Shown here one piece after another: positions 1 through 8,159 of a stretch of 31,005 bases of DNA. Position 1 is the first letter of the stretch. Each line of letters begins with the position of its first letter. Position numbers and translations under genes: made by a program. The notes under the pieces were generated by a model. The model was not told the DNA's origin, made no database searches, and saw nothing but the letters and a program-made list of their open reading frames with translations. Origin of the DNA: CAZCFB01 sp964511535 (lineage in GTDB: Bacteria; Myxococcota_A; Polyangia; GCA-2747355; CAZCFB01); the NCBI GenBank assembly GCA_964511535.1, contig CAZEFW010000110.1, positions 1 through 31,005 of the forward strand, in the 5' to 3' direction.

Positions 1-533
1 CGCTGCAACTGGGTATCGCAATAGTCGTTCTCGGGGCAGGGGGAGGTGGGCGTTGAGCAGTACCAGGTGCACTGCTTGGCGGACCACCCTGGCAGCTGCT
101 TGGCGCACACCCCGGGCGTATCGCAGTCGGTGTGCGAGGTGCACCACGGTCCGCATCGCTTGAAGCTGTAGGTGGCAGTGATGCTCACCTTGCGGCACTT
201 GTTGAGGGCGTTGCCGGACGTCTGGCAGTCGCTGTCCTTGGTGCAGCCCAGGTTCTTGCAGTAGCCCTTGACGCATACGAACTGGTGCAGGCCGTCCTTG
301 CAGTCGCTGTCCTTGGCGCAGGCGGCCATGCAGGTCTTGAAGTCCGCCCCGGTCTTGCCGGCGTCCGGCAGGCCAGCCTCTGGCGCCGTGACGCCTCTGT
401 CAGGGGCCGGCCCCCCGCGGTCCGCCACGCCCAGGTCATCGACCCTGCTGTCCCGGTCTGCTGATCCGCCACCCGTCTCCGTGCAGCCGGCGGTCCCTGT
501 CAACAGGACAACCACCAGCATCAGCCGGGTCAC
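1..533 (-). CDS. Cys-rich lipoprotein, 3' part beyond window edge
   Basis: A reading frame opens with GTG at 533 and runs off the left edge (about 177 codons visible). The GTG overlaps the TGA of the upstream phosphatidyltransferase gene as GTGA, so translation is probably coupled; an in-frame ATG at 521 is the alternative start. The N-terminus is a short signal peptide ending in a lipobox (TGTAGC, Cys17), followed by a Gly/Asp/Pro-rich linker. Past residue 65 comes a Cys-rich region with repeated C-x3-DSDC-like motifs (CAKDSDC, CTKDSDC, CTSHTDC). I infer a disulfide-rich lipoprotein exposed outside the cytoplasmic membrane. Proteins of this style are frequent in Myxococcota. No function is recognisable. 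Confidence 0.72.
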   Translation of the reverse strand, partial: MTRLMLVVVLLTGTAGCTETGGGSADRDSRVDDLGVADRGGPAPDRGVTAPEAGLPDAGKTGADFKTCMAACAKDSDCKDGLHQFVCVKGYCKNLGCTKDSDCQTSGNALNKCRKVSITATYSFKRCGPWCTSHTDCDTPGVCAKQLPGWSAKQCTWYCSTPTSPCPENDYCDTQLQ

Positions 534-1474
534 GGGTCCACTCGCTCCGGCGACATGCCCATCTCATCCATGTCCGCCATGAAGCGGCGCGTGGCCCGGC
601 GCTGCAGGATCACCGCGGCCAGCCAGATCCCGTTGCCCACGAACACGCGGTACCAGAGGTACAGCTCCAGGCGGTTGAAGATGGCGCAGATGGCGATGAG
701 GTAGGTGTGTGGGCAGAGGGAGACCAGGGACCACAGCTGCATGGGCCAGTAGTTGTACTTGCGGTACAGCCGGGCGGTCTCCTCGTTGCTCTTGAAGCGC
801 AGCCCCTCGCGGATGGCCTGGCCGTTGACCAGCTTCACGAAGCGGTGCTGGTGCCCCAGCATGCCGAGCATGGAGTTCCAGGCCAAGCGCGTCAGCAAGG
901 GCGCATTTTCGGCCTCGGCCTTCTTCATCTTGGCCGCGGCCTCCGGGCGCCCAAAGGAGAGCCCGTCCCAGCTGGGGTTGGTGGAGTTCTGGTAGCACTC
1001 CTTGAAGTAGTCGTAGAGCCAGATCTGGATCACCGCGGTGATCAGCGCTACGGGCATCACCGCCAGCTGCAGAAAATCCTGCTGCGAGCGCCAGATATGC
1101 CACATGCCAGCGGCCACGGTGAACAGGGCCACGATCATGTCGGCCGAGCCGTCCAGGGCGCGGCCCAGGTCCGAGTGCATGTGCTTGGCCCGGGCCATGA
1201 TGCCGTCCGCGCCGTCCAGGATCGCGCTGGCCCAGAGCATGAAGCCGCCCAGGGGCACCATCAGCGGATCGCCCTGGAGCCACAGGAGCGAGGCGCCGAT
1301 GCCGCTGAACATGGCCAGCAGGGTGATCTGGTTCGGGGTCAGCGGCGTGCGCAGGGTGAGGGCCACGAACAGGTAAGCCAGGGGCCTGTGAACCCACAGG
1401 TTCACCGGGTCCTCCACATCGCGTCCCTTGATCACGTCGGCGAAGGCAGGCAGTCGAATGGTTCCGTTGGCCAT
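530..1474 (-). CDS. CDP-alcohol phosphatidyltransferase family protein
   Basis: An integral membrane enzyme of the family that moves a phospho-group from a CDP-linked donor to an alcohol acceptor in phospholipid synthesis. The signature D-x2-DG-x2-AR-x8-G-x3-D-x3-D is complete (DGADGIMAR followed by GRALDGSAD, near residues 87-112 from this start), so the metal and CDP ligands are present. It is preceded by the usual TPNQIT helix start, and several hydrophobic helices follow. At 314 residues it is longer than the roughly 200-residue PgsA/PssA group, so the acceptor cannot be named. ATG at 1474 is chosen because AGGGGGAG lies six bases upstream, overlapping the stop of the transporter gene. 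An ATG at 1498 in the same frame lacks this support. It sits between an RND-type transporter and a lipoprotein gene in one operon. Confidence 0.88.
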   Translation of the reverse strand: MANGTIRLPAFADVIKGRDVEDPVNLWVHRPLAYLFVALTLRTPLTPNQITLLAMFSGIGASLLWLQGDPLMVPLGGFMLWASAILDGADGIMARAKHMHSDLGRALDGSADMIVALFTVAAGMWHIWRSQQDFLQLAVMPVALITAVIQIWLYDYFKECYQNSTNPSWDGLSFGRPEAAAKMKKAEAENAPLLTRLAWNSMLGMLGHQHRFVKLVNGQAIREGLRFKSNEETARLYRKYNYWPMQLWSLVSLCPHTYLIAICAIFNRLELYLWYRVFVGNGIWLAAVILQRRATRRFMADMDEMGMSPERVDP

Positions 1475-1487
1475 GGTGTTCTCCCCC

Positions 1488-3905
1488 TCAGGCCTCATTC
1501 CGCCCGCCGGCGCGCGCCTCGAGCAGCCGAAGCAGGGCGGGGAAGAAGATGGTGGACGCGGCGAAGGAGCAGCCGAGCCCCACGATGGACAGCCAGCCCA
1601 GCGAGCGGATGCCCATGTGGTGGGCTGTCACCGCGGCGCCGAAGCCGATGGCGGTGGTAGCCGAGGCGAGCAGCGCCGCTGAACCGGTGGTGGACACGAC
1701 CTTGCCCAGGCTGCCGCGGCCCTCGTCCATGTAGCGGTGCTGGATATGCACCACGTTGTCGATGCCGACCCCCACGATGGTGGCGAGGACCGCCTGGTTG
1801 AAGACGTTTAGATCGATCTGCAACAACCGCATCATACCCAACATCCATACCATACCGATGGCGAGGACCGCTGTGACCCTCAGCACCCGGCCGGTGCGAC
1901 GGAAGTCGAGCATCAACAGCAGGAACACCGCGCTGGCAGCGGCGGCCAGTACCAGCGGGGCGTCCGCCTTCATCTGGCCCAGCACCCGCGCCGCCACACG
2001 GTTTTCGTCCATGATTTTGACCGGAACACCCCTGGCGTGCAGGTCTTTTCGAATTCTTTCCAAAACCTTGGCCCAGGCGATGATGTCCCTGTCCACGTCG
2101 GTGTGGAACCGGGGCCAGACGATGACGAACTGCCCCACGCCGTCCCGGGTCTGAAACTGGTCCCGGTACACGGGGGGCACGTCCTTGACCGTCCAGGGCT
2201 TGACCTTCGTCAGGGCCAGGGCGTCCTTTACACGCTTTTCGTCGTCCGCCTCCAGGTCCGCGTCGTCGATCACCTCCTGCAAGCTTGCGCGGATCTTGTC
2301 GATTATCGGCTGCTTGCGGCCGAGGTCCTGGGGCACCATCGAGGCCATGGAGATGTACTGCTTGACCCAGGAGCCCTTGTCCTTGGTGTAGGGCCGCAGG
2401 TAGGCCTCCACCTTTCGCGCCTGGGCCAGGTCCTCGACGTAGAAGCCGGCAGGCGAGAAGTCGCCGCCGATCTGCTCGCCGACCTTGCGCGAGAAGTCGA
2501 TGTTCTCGCTGATCCCCTTGAGCTTGTTGAAGTCGTTGTACCAGCGTACGTCGGGGGCGACCCACAGGGCGAGGCCCAGGGCCACCAGCCCCACGGCCAC
2601 CAGGGTCCCGGCCACGCCCACCGGGATGTTGGCCGGCCGCCACAGCGGCTGCCGCGCCCGCGCCTTGCGGTCCACCAGCATGGCCAGGGGGGGCAGGGCG
2701 ATGAAGGTCACCGTCAGCGTCACCAGCACGCCGGTCCCGGCGATGAGGCCGTACTCGCGGAAGCCGCGAAAGTCGCTGATGGCCATGGCGTAGAACGCCG
2801 CCGCGGTGGTGGTGGCCGCGGTGAGGCAGGCGGGCAGAGTGCGGCGCATGGCGCGGCCCATGGCGGCCTTTCGGCCCCCACCGGCGGCCAGCTCCTCCAG
2901 GTAGCGGAGATACAGGTGGATTTCGAAGTCCACCCCCAGCCCGAACAGCGCGCTGACCAGGAACCCTGACACCAGGTTGAGCTGGCCGATGGTCACCGCC
3001 GTGATCCCGAGGGTGGTGGCCACGCCGATGATCAGCGGCACGGCGATGACCAGCGGCGCGGTGAGCCGCCGCACATGCGCAGTCATCAGCAACAAGATCA
3101 GGCCGAGGGCGATGAAGGAGGCTCGCTTCAGATCCGCCATCATGCGGGCGTGCTGCTCCTGGTTCAGCGCCAGCCCTCCGGCGTAGCGCGCTTTGAGGCC
3201 GCCGCCCGGGGGCATGGCGGCGCTCACCACCGCCCGGATGTCTGCCAGCAGCTTCTTGCCCGCCGCCATGTCGTAGCTGGTGCCCATGGGGATGACCCGG
3301 ATGAACAGGTACTCGCCGTCCGGCGTGGTGAAGGTCTCCTTGAGCAGAGACCCCTGGGCCAGGGCGTCCTTGTTGTCCACCTCGGACCACGGCCTGGCCT
3401 CCTCGTCCTCGTCGTCTTCCAGATCCACGTACAGCGGGTTGGCCCGGGCCTTGGCGCGCTCGATCTCGTCGTCGATGGCCTGCTGGAGCTCCAGCAGCTT
3501 GCGCTCGGAGATGAGCAGCAGCCGCCGGTCGAGAAAGAAGTCCACCGGGAACTCCACGTCAGCGCGGCGGATCCAGTCTTTCGCGCGCAGCGCGTCGGCC
3601 ACAGCGCGGCCCCCCTTGAGCCTCGCCGCAGCGTCTCCGCCGCCCAGGGCGATGACCAGCTCCATGGTTCCGCCGGCCTTCTCCTGCAGCTCGTTGACCT
3701 CGAGCAGCTCCGGCGTGTCCTCGGGCAGCAGCGCGGAGAACCGGGTGTCGAACTTGAGCCCGGAGGTGAGGTGAATCGCCAGGGCGCCCAGGGCCAGGGC
3801 CAGCAGCAGGGTTACCGCGGGCCGTGCCAACACCAGGTCCGAAAAACTATGCACGACCGGCTGGACCAGTCCTGCGATTCTCCTGGGTTTCTTGCTGTCG
3901 GCCAC
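1488..3905 (-). CDS. MMPL/RND-superfamily transporter
   Basis: An 805-residue polytopic membrane protein with the two-halves layout of the MMPL/HAE3 branch of the RND superfamily. There is an N-terminal TM helix, a periplasmic domain (about residues 50-255), a TM bundle with the family motif GVDFEIHLYLRYLEE and a conserved TTTAAAF helix, a second periplasmic domain (about 430-620), and a C-terminal TM bundle with the matching GVGIDNVVHIQHRY motif. The start is GTG at 3905 with AGGGGGAG about seven bases upstream. Relatives move lipids or hydrophobic compounds (hopanoid HpnN, mycobacterial MmpL). The next gene is a phosphatidyltransferase, so lipid export is a reasonable inference, but the substrate is unknown. 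It diverges from a radical SAM gene 43 bases away. Confidence 0.87.
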   Translation of the reverse strand: MADSKKPRRIAGLVQPVVHSFSDLVLARPAVTLLLALALGALAIHLTSGLKFDTRFSALLPEDTPELLEVNELQEKAGGTMELVIALGGGDAAARLKGGRAVADALRAKDWIRRADVEFPVDFFLDRRLLLISERKLLELQQAIDDEIERAKARANPLYVDLEDDEDEEARPWSEVDNKDALAQGSLLKETFTTPDGEYLFIRVIPMGTSYDMAAGKKLLADIRAVVSAAMPPGGGLKARYAGGLALNQEQHARMMADLKRASFIALGLILLLMTAHVRRLTAPLVIAVPLIIGVATTLGITAVTIGQLNLVSGFLVSALFGLGVDFEIHLYLRYLEELAAGGGRKAAMGRAMRRTLPACLTAATTTAAAFYAMAISDFRGFREYGLIAGTGVLVTLTVTFIALPPLAMLVDRKARARQPLWRPANIPVGVAGTLVAVGLVALGLALWVAPDVRWYNDFNKLKGISENIDFSRKVGEQIGGDFSPAGFYVEDLAQARKVEAYLRPYTKDKGSWVKQYISMASMVPQDLGRKQPIIDKIRASLQEVIDDADLEADDEKRVKDALALTKVKPWTVKDVPPVYRDQFQTRDGVGQFVIVWPRFHTDVDRDIIAWAKVLERIRKDLHARGVPVKIMDENRVAARVLGQMKADAPLVLAAAASAVFLLLMLDFRRTGRVLRVTAVLAIGMVWMLGMMRLLQIDLNVFNQAVLATIVGVGIDNVVHIQHRYMDEGRGSLGKVVSTTGSAALLASATTAIGFGAAVTAHHMGIRSLGWLSIVGLGCSFAASTIFFPALLRLLEARAGGRNEA

Positions 3906-3948
3906 GGACCACTCCCCCTGTCGGGGCTCAGGTAGGTGGGTTCATAGC

Positions 3949-5463
3949 ATGAATGGGCTTTACAGGAAAACCGGCGGCGCCTTCAATGGGGCGGTGAAGG
4001 TCCTGCTGGTCAAGCCCTACGTCCCGGCCCGACGGGAGGTGATCTGCCCGCCCCTGGGGCTGCTCCAGCTGGCCGCCTGTCTGCGCGAGCAGGTGTCTCC
4101 GCCGCCCGAGGTCCAGCTGCTGGACATGGCCTGCGCCCGGGCGGGGCCCGCGCTGCTGCGCCAGCGGCTGCGGCGCCTGCAGCCGGACCTGGTGGGGTTC
4201 TCGGCCATGACCTTCGAGGCCCGGACCGTGGCGGCTCTTGCGCGCGAGACCCGGCGCGTCTCGCCGCGGGCGCGCGTCGTGGTGGGCGGTCCCCACGCCA
4301 CCGCATACCCCGGGCACCTGCTGCGCTGCCCTGACATCGACCTGGCAGTGCAGGGGGAGGGGGAGGAGACCCTGGTGGAGCTGGTGCGGCGGCTGCGACG
4401 CGGGCAGGACTGGGCGGGGGTGGCTGGCAGCGCGACGCGCGGTCCTGCGGGAGAGCTGGTGACCGCCCCCGAGCGCGACCCCCTGGCCGATCTTGATCTG
4501 TTGCCCCTGCCGGCCTGGGATCTGGTGTCCCCCGAGGCCTACCTGCGCCACGGCGACATGAACGGCTTCCTCCAGCGCTGGCCCTACGGCTTCGTATTCA
4601 CCTCCCGGGCCTGCCCTTACCGGTGCGTCTACTGCCACCGGGTCTTCGGCAAGCGGTTCCGGACGCGCTCGCCCGCCTCGGTGGTGGCCGAGATCCGCGC
4701 GCTGCACCTGGAGCACGGGATCAACGAGATCCACATCATCGACGATGTCTTCAACTGGGACTTGCCGCGGGCCAAGGCCATCTGCCGCGGCATCATCCGC
4801 GAGGGGCTGGACGTGAGCATCGCGTTCCCCAACGGCATCCGCGGCGACCGCATGGACCGTGAGCTGACAGAGCTGCTGGCCCGGGCGGGCTGCTACTCGC
4901 TCTCCTTCGCGGTGGAGACCGCCTCCCCGAGGCTGCAGCGGCTGCTGAAGCGGAACTGCGACCTGGCGCGGCTGGAGCAGGCCATCGCCGACGCCGACGC
5001 GGCGGGCATCATCCCCATGGGGTTCTGCATGCTCGGCTTCCCCAGCGAGAGCCGCGACGAGCTGCGGCGCACGGTGGACTTCGTCTGCGGCTCCCGCCTG
5101 CTCAAGGCGGTCTTCTTCCAGGTGGTGCCGTTTCCAGGCACCGAGCTGCACAGCATGTTCTGCGACGCGTACCCCGGCGTGTTCGGCGAGGCAGACGCCG
5201 ACCCGGAGGAGGTCCAGTACCACGGCGACCGCTCGTACTACGAGCGGGCCACCGGCGTGCGGCTGGAGCCGATCATCCGCGCCGCCTACCACCGGTTCTA
5301 CCTGGACCCCGCACGCCTGGTGCGCATCCTGCGCCGCTTCCCCAAGAACCGCCGGCTGCTGCGGGGGGGCTATCACCTGCTGCGCACCACCAGGGCAGGC
5401 GGCGCGCTGGATCGGATGTTGGCGAGAGGGGGGCTGCTTCGGGGAGGCTGGCGGGCTACTTGA
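3949..5463 (+). CDS. Radical SAM protein with N-terminal cobalamin-binding-type domain
   Basis: A 504-residue protein of the BchE-like B12-binding radical SAM class. Residues about 15-140 form a Rossmann-like B12-binding-type domain (KVLLVKPY start, DLVGFSAMTFE, VVGGPHATAYP). The usual DxHxxG base-off cobalamin motif is not evident. The radical SAM core carries CPYRCVYC (Cys222, Cys226, Cys229), the CxxxCxxC ligands of the 4Fe-4S cluster that cleaves SAM, then IHIIDDVF and SFAVETASP, typical of this class. ATG at 3949 was chosen with AGGTAGGTGGG upstream; a TTG at 3892 in frame would overlap the divergent transporter gene. Its divergent partners (RND transporter, phosphatidyltransferase) suggest modification of a lipid, but the substrate cannot be read from sequence. 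The stop overlaps the convergent lipoprotein gene by eight bases. Confidence 0.88.
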   Translation: MNGLYRKTGGAFNGAVKVLLVKPYVPARREVICPPLGLLQLAACLREQVSPPPEVQLLDMACARAGPALLRQRLRRLQPDLVGFSAMTFEARTVAALARETRRVSPRARVVVGGPHATAYPGHLLRCPDIDLAVQGEGEETLVELVRRLRRGQDWAGVAGSATRGPAGELVTAPERDPLADLDLLPLPAWDLVSPEAYLRHGDMNGFLQRWPYGFVFTSRACPYRCVYCHRVFGKRFRTRSPASVVAEIRALHLEHGINEIHIIDDVFNWDLPRAKAICRGIIREGLDVSIAFPNGIRGDRMDRELTELLARAGCYSLSFAVETASPRLQRLLKRNCDLARLEQAIADADAAGIIPMGFCMLGFPSESRDELRRTVDFVCGSRLLKAVFFQVVPFPGTELHSMFCDAYPGVFGEADADPEEVQYHGDRSYYERATGVRLEPIIRAAYHRFYLDPARLVRILRRFPKNRRLLRGGYHLLRTTRAGGALDRMLARGGLLRGGWRAT

Positions 5464-6838
5464 CCTTGACGGTGTCGGTGCCCGAGAAGGTGCGGACCCA
5501 CAGCTTGCCCGCCACGGTGAGGGTTTGATTGCCCGGCTTGAGCAGCTTGACCACGTCGGCGTAGTTGAACTTCACCTGCATGTCGTAGTGGCCGTCCTTG
5601 TCGTAGTCGCCAATCTTGCCCCACCAGGGCACCGCCTTGACCGTGCCGTTGAGGGTCACGGTCTTGGGGCGGATACGCAGCACCGCGAGCTTGGTCTTGG
5701 GCAGCTCGATGTAGCACTTGAACCACTTGCGCTTGACCTTCTTCTTCTTGAGCTTCAGCGCGTCCGGCTTGCAGTCCACCTTGGCGTTCAGGTGAGCCAT
5801 GGGCTTGATGGTGACCTTGTACACCTGGGGGCCGCTCAGGGCGGCGGCGTGCCATTTGAAGGAGGTCAGCGCGTTGTTGCGCACCTCGAAGGTGACGGTG
5901 ACCGGGGCGTTGACGCCCTTTTTGAGCTTGAAGCCCAGGCGCAGCGGCTTGAAGCCGGTGACCTTGGTGCTGCCCGAGGTGTACATGAACAGGTGCCCCT
6001 TGGAGCCCACGGCGCCGGTGCCCTTGTCAATGGAGCCCGGCTTGCCGTTGCCGTCCCCCTTGGCGATCCATGTCTTTGCCCACTGGCCGCCGCCGTCGCT
6101 GTACATGTACTGGGTGCCGGTGCTGCCCTTGGTCGGATCCGCGGTGGCGGAGGTCCACCAGTTCCACATGCCGCTGCCGAACGGGTTCTCCTCGATGGAG
6201 ATGGCCTGCACCTTGTCCGCCTGGTCGTGGGTCACCTTGATGTTGCCCCAGTAGTTGCCCGCCTTGGTGGGGGTCAGCTGCACGAAGGTGTAGCGTGACG
6301 GGCCCGCCTTGGAGAGGGTGTCGCTGTGCCTGCCGAACACCTTGTAGCCGAAGGGAGAGACCGCGGCCGCCACCTTGACGGTCACGTCCACGGCCAGGTC
6401 GTACCAGTTGTGGGCGCCGCTGCGGTAGCCGAACACGAGGGTGTACTTGTAGGTCCCCGCCGCCCGCTTGAGGGACAGGGTCTTGGTCAGGGTGTTGCCC
6501 CAGTTGAAGCCGCTGGCCGCCAGCGACTTGCCCGCCGTCACCTTGACCATGTGCCCCGAGGTGTACGACCAGGTGGCGTTCTCGTAGATGGCGTAGGAGT
6601 GGACGTCGAAGCTCGCCCCGCCTGTGATGGAGCCGTTTGCGGTGAGGGTGAACGCCGTATTCGGCTTGGCCGTGGCCGGTCCTGTGAGGCTGGCCTTGAG
6701 GGCCTTGTAGGTCCCTGATCCGGTCAGCGGAACCTCGAACTCCTCCACCTCCAGCTCCACGCCACCACACCCCAGGGCGGTGACCAGCATGGCTGAAATC
6801 AGGCAGGAATGAAGACGACGGCGCTGCCAAAGGAGCAT
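5456..6838 (-). CDS. Secreted lipoprotein, beta-sandwich with C-terminal Ca-binding-like domain
   Basis: A 460-residue protein with an Arg-rich N-terminus, hydrophobic segment and lipobox-like TALGC (Cys24). It is predominantly Thr/Gly/Val-rich beta-strand sequence with two regions: an Ig-like part (about 45-155) and a Trp/Gly-rich part (about 165-310). The C-terminal 120 residues match the layout of a widespread secreted domain: a CKPDALKLKKKK start, a PKTVTLNG strand, an acidic loop GDYDKDGHYDMQV resembling a Ca-binding DxDxDG loop, and a final TLTVAGKL...GTDTVKV strand pair. Start at 6838 is preferred over 6877 because GGGGAGG lies five bases upstream. I infer a surface-exposed binding or structural lipoprotein. 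No enzyme motif is seen. Confidence 0.75.
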   Translation of the reverse strand: MLLWQRRRLHSCLISAMLVTALGCGGVELEVEEFEVPLTGSGTYKALKASLTGPATAKPNTAFTLTANGSITGGASFDVHSYAIYENATWSYTSGHMVKVTAGKSLAASGFNWGNTLTKTLSLKRAAGTYKYTLVFGYRSGAHNWYDLAVDVTVKVAAAVSPFGYKVFGRHSDTLSKAGPSRYTFVQLTPTKAGNYWGNIKVTHDQADKVQAISIEENPFGSGMWNWWTSATADPTKGSTGTQYMYSDGGGQWAKTWIAKGDGNGKPGSIDKGTGAVGSKGHLFMYTSGSTKVTGFKPLRLGFKLKKGVNAPVTVTFEVRNNALTSFKWHAAALSGPQVYKVTIKPMAHLNAKVDCKPDALKLKKKKVKRKWFKCYIELPKTKLAVLRIRPKTVTLNGTVKAVPWWGKIGDYDKDGHYDMQVKFNYADVVKLLKPGNQTLTVAGKLWVRTFSGTDTVKVK

Positions 6839-6920
6839 GAGAACCTCCCCAGGACCAGAGAACGTTGAACTGAACAAACCCGGCGCTATTGTCCCATGTA
6901 TTGGTGGAATTTTACAATGG

Positions 6921-6967
6921 CGATTTGCCTGTTATTGGCCGAATTTGGCTATAAACAGGCCAAATCG
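6921..6967. terminator. Imperfect hairpin at the 3' end of the ubiA-family gene
   Basis: The left arm CGATTTG-CCTGTT and right arm AACAGG-CCAAATCG pair over about 15 bp with two single-base bulges. The structure spans the stop codon at 6949-6951. The flanking sequence is AT-rich for this genome, but there is no clean T-run after the hairpin. It may end the long suf/ubiA transcript before the downstream lipoprotein gene. Confidence 0.35.
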
Positions 6968-7842
6968 AGCCACATCGCGGCCCCGCAGGATCCCCCGATC
7001 AGGCGCTGGAGATCCCGCAGCCGCGCCAGATCTCCGGCGGGCCGCGAGAGCATGACAGCCGCCAGCACCAGGACGGGGGCGGCTGTCAGGGCGGCGCTCC
7101 AGCGCCCCCAGGCCAGGGCCAGCATCACCCCTCCGGCGCCGAGTCCCAGCACGGCGGCCAGCATCACCGCGCGGCGCGTGCCCAGCAGCTGGGCCGTCGT
7201 CCGCACCCCCCGGGCGCGATCCTCCGCCGCGTGCCCCGCCTCGTGAAGCAGCTGGTTCTGGCACAGCAGCAGCGCGAAGGTGAGCGCGAACAGCGCGAAG
7301 CCCGGTGTCCCCCGGGTCGGGTCGCCCCCGAGGAAACAGAGCGGCGTGAAGATCCACAGGTTCATGAAGGTGCACACAACCGGCAGGCGCTTGAGCCGCT
7401 GCCCACCCGAGTAGACGGCCGCGGCTGCCATGACCGCCAGCGCGGCCGCGGCCACCACCGGGGGGGAGAGCAGCGCCGCCACCACGGTGGCCGCCGCGAT
7501 GACCAGGAGCACGCGGCGGAACGCCACCCGTGACAGCTCCGGAGCCGGCCCGATCAGCGGGTTCTTCAGCCTCGATCGATCGAGACCCGCGTCATGCAGG
7601 TTGTTCCACCCATACGCAAACGCCAGGCACCCCGCCGCCAGAGCCACCCCGCGCACCAGCCCCCACCAGTCAAGCGGCTCGAGCCGCACAGACATCAGCG
7701 GCAAAGGCAGAAAGTAGAACCAGTCCCGAATCCTGACCAGCCGAGCAATGGAGACCCAGAACGACACCCCGGAACCGTACCAGAGCCGATCAATTCTGGC
7801 ATTCCGGCGTTCTGGCATGCTGGCATGCTGGCATGCTGGCAT
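6949..7842 (-). CDS. UbiA-family prenyltransferase
   Basis: A polytopic membrane protein (about eight hydrophobic helices) of the UbiA superfamily, which transfers isoprenoid diphosphates to aromatic or other acceptors. The first Asp-rich motif is NNLHDAGLD (canonical NDxxDxxxD, with the first Asp position changed). The second is in HEAGHAAEDRARGVRTTAQL, which keeps the acidic pair and the RGxxTxAxxLG tail. The first 25 codons from ATG 7842 are encoded by octamer repeats and read like repeat translation (MPACQHASMPERRNAR). The conserved domain starts near residue 30, so a GTG at 7767 is an alternative start; neither has a good Shine-Dalgarno. ATG 7842 lies two bases after the sufT stop, placing the gene at the end of the suf operon. 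Menaquinone- or heme-type acceptors are possible but not shown. Confidence 0.78.
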   Translation of the reverse strand: MPACQHASMPERRNARIDRLWYGSGVSFWVSIARLVRIRDWFYFLPLPLMSVRLEPLDWWGLVRGVALAAGCLAFAYGWNNLHDAGLDRSRLKNPLIGPAPELSRVAFRRVLLVIAAATVVAALLSPPVVAAAALAVMAAAAVYSGGQRLKRLPVVCTFMNLWIFTPLCFLGGDPTRGTPGFALFALTFALLLCQNQLLHEAGHAAEDRARGVRTTAQLLGTRRAVMLAAVLGLGAGGVMLALAWGRWSAALTAAPVLVLAAVMLSRPAGDLARLRDLQRLIGGSCGAAMWLDLACL

Positions 7843-7847
7843 GCCTA
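7792..7847 (-). repeat. Octamer tandem repeat at sufT/ubiA junction
   Basis: Seven consecutive eight-base units. On the minus (transcribed) strand they read CATGCCAG four times, then AACGCCGG, then AATGCCAG, then a partial unit. The array covers the sufT stop codon and every plausible early ATG of the prenyltransferase gene. The unit order matches arrays at 20735-20782 and 30259-30306. Confidence 0.85.
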
Positions 7848-8159
7848 CAGGTACCCCAGCGCCATCAACATATCCCGCCCCTCCTCGCTCACCCGGTCAG
7901 CCGTCCACGGTGGGCTGAAGGTCCACACCACCTTCACCTGCTCCACCCCTTCGAGCCCCAGCACCGACTGCCGCGTCTCCAGCTCGATCTCAGCCTGGGC
8001 CGGGCAGCCCATGGTGGTCAGGGTCATGAGCAGCTCCACGTCGCCGCCGTCCACCGTGACCTCGTAGACCAGGCCCAGGTTCACGATGTCGATCTCCAGC
8101 TCCGGGTCGTAGACCAGCTCCAGGGAATCCCACACCTGCTGCTCGCTGGGTCGCCTCAT
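7845..8159 (-). CDS. sufT: SufT-like DUF59/MIP18-family Fe-S assembly factor
   Basis: A 104-residue protein that is essentially one DUF59 (MIP18) domain. It shows DPELEIDIVNLGLVYEV, the metal-site region LTTMGCPAQAEIE with the conserved Cys, and the C-terminal VWTFSPPWTADRVSEEGRDMLMALG block typical of SufT/PaaD-like proteins. The family helps mature Fe-S proteins, and the gene is often last in SUF operons, as here. The ATG overlaps the sufU stop as ATGA, so translation is coupled. The gene symbol rests on domain and context; DUF59 proteins are also called metal-sulfur cluster biosynthesis enzymes. Confidence 0.9.
   Translation of the reverse strand: MRRPSEQQVWDSLELVYDPELEIDIVNLGLVYEVTVDGGDVELLMTLTTMGCPAQAEIELETRQSVLGLEGVEQVKVVWTFSPPWTADRVSEEGRDMLMALGYL

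Noticed and set aside
1..5463. Hopanoid (hpn) gene cluster
   Set aside because: The RND transporter and radical SAM protein recall HpnN and HpnJ-type proteins, but there is no squalene-hopene cyclase or other hpn gene here and the matches are only at superfamily level.
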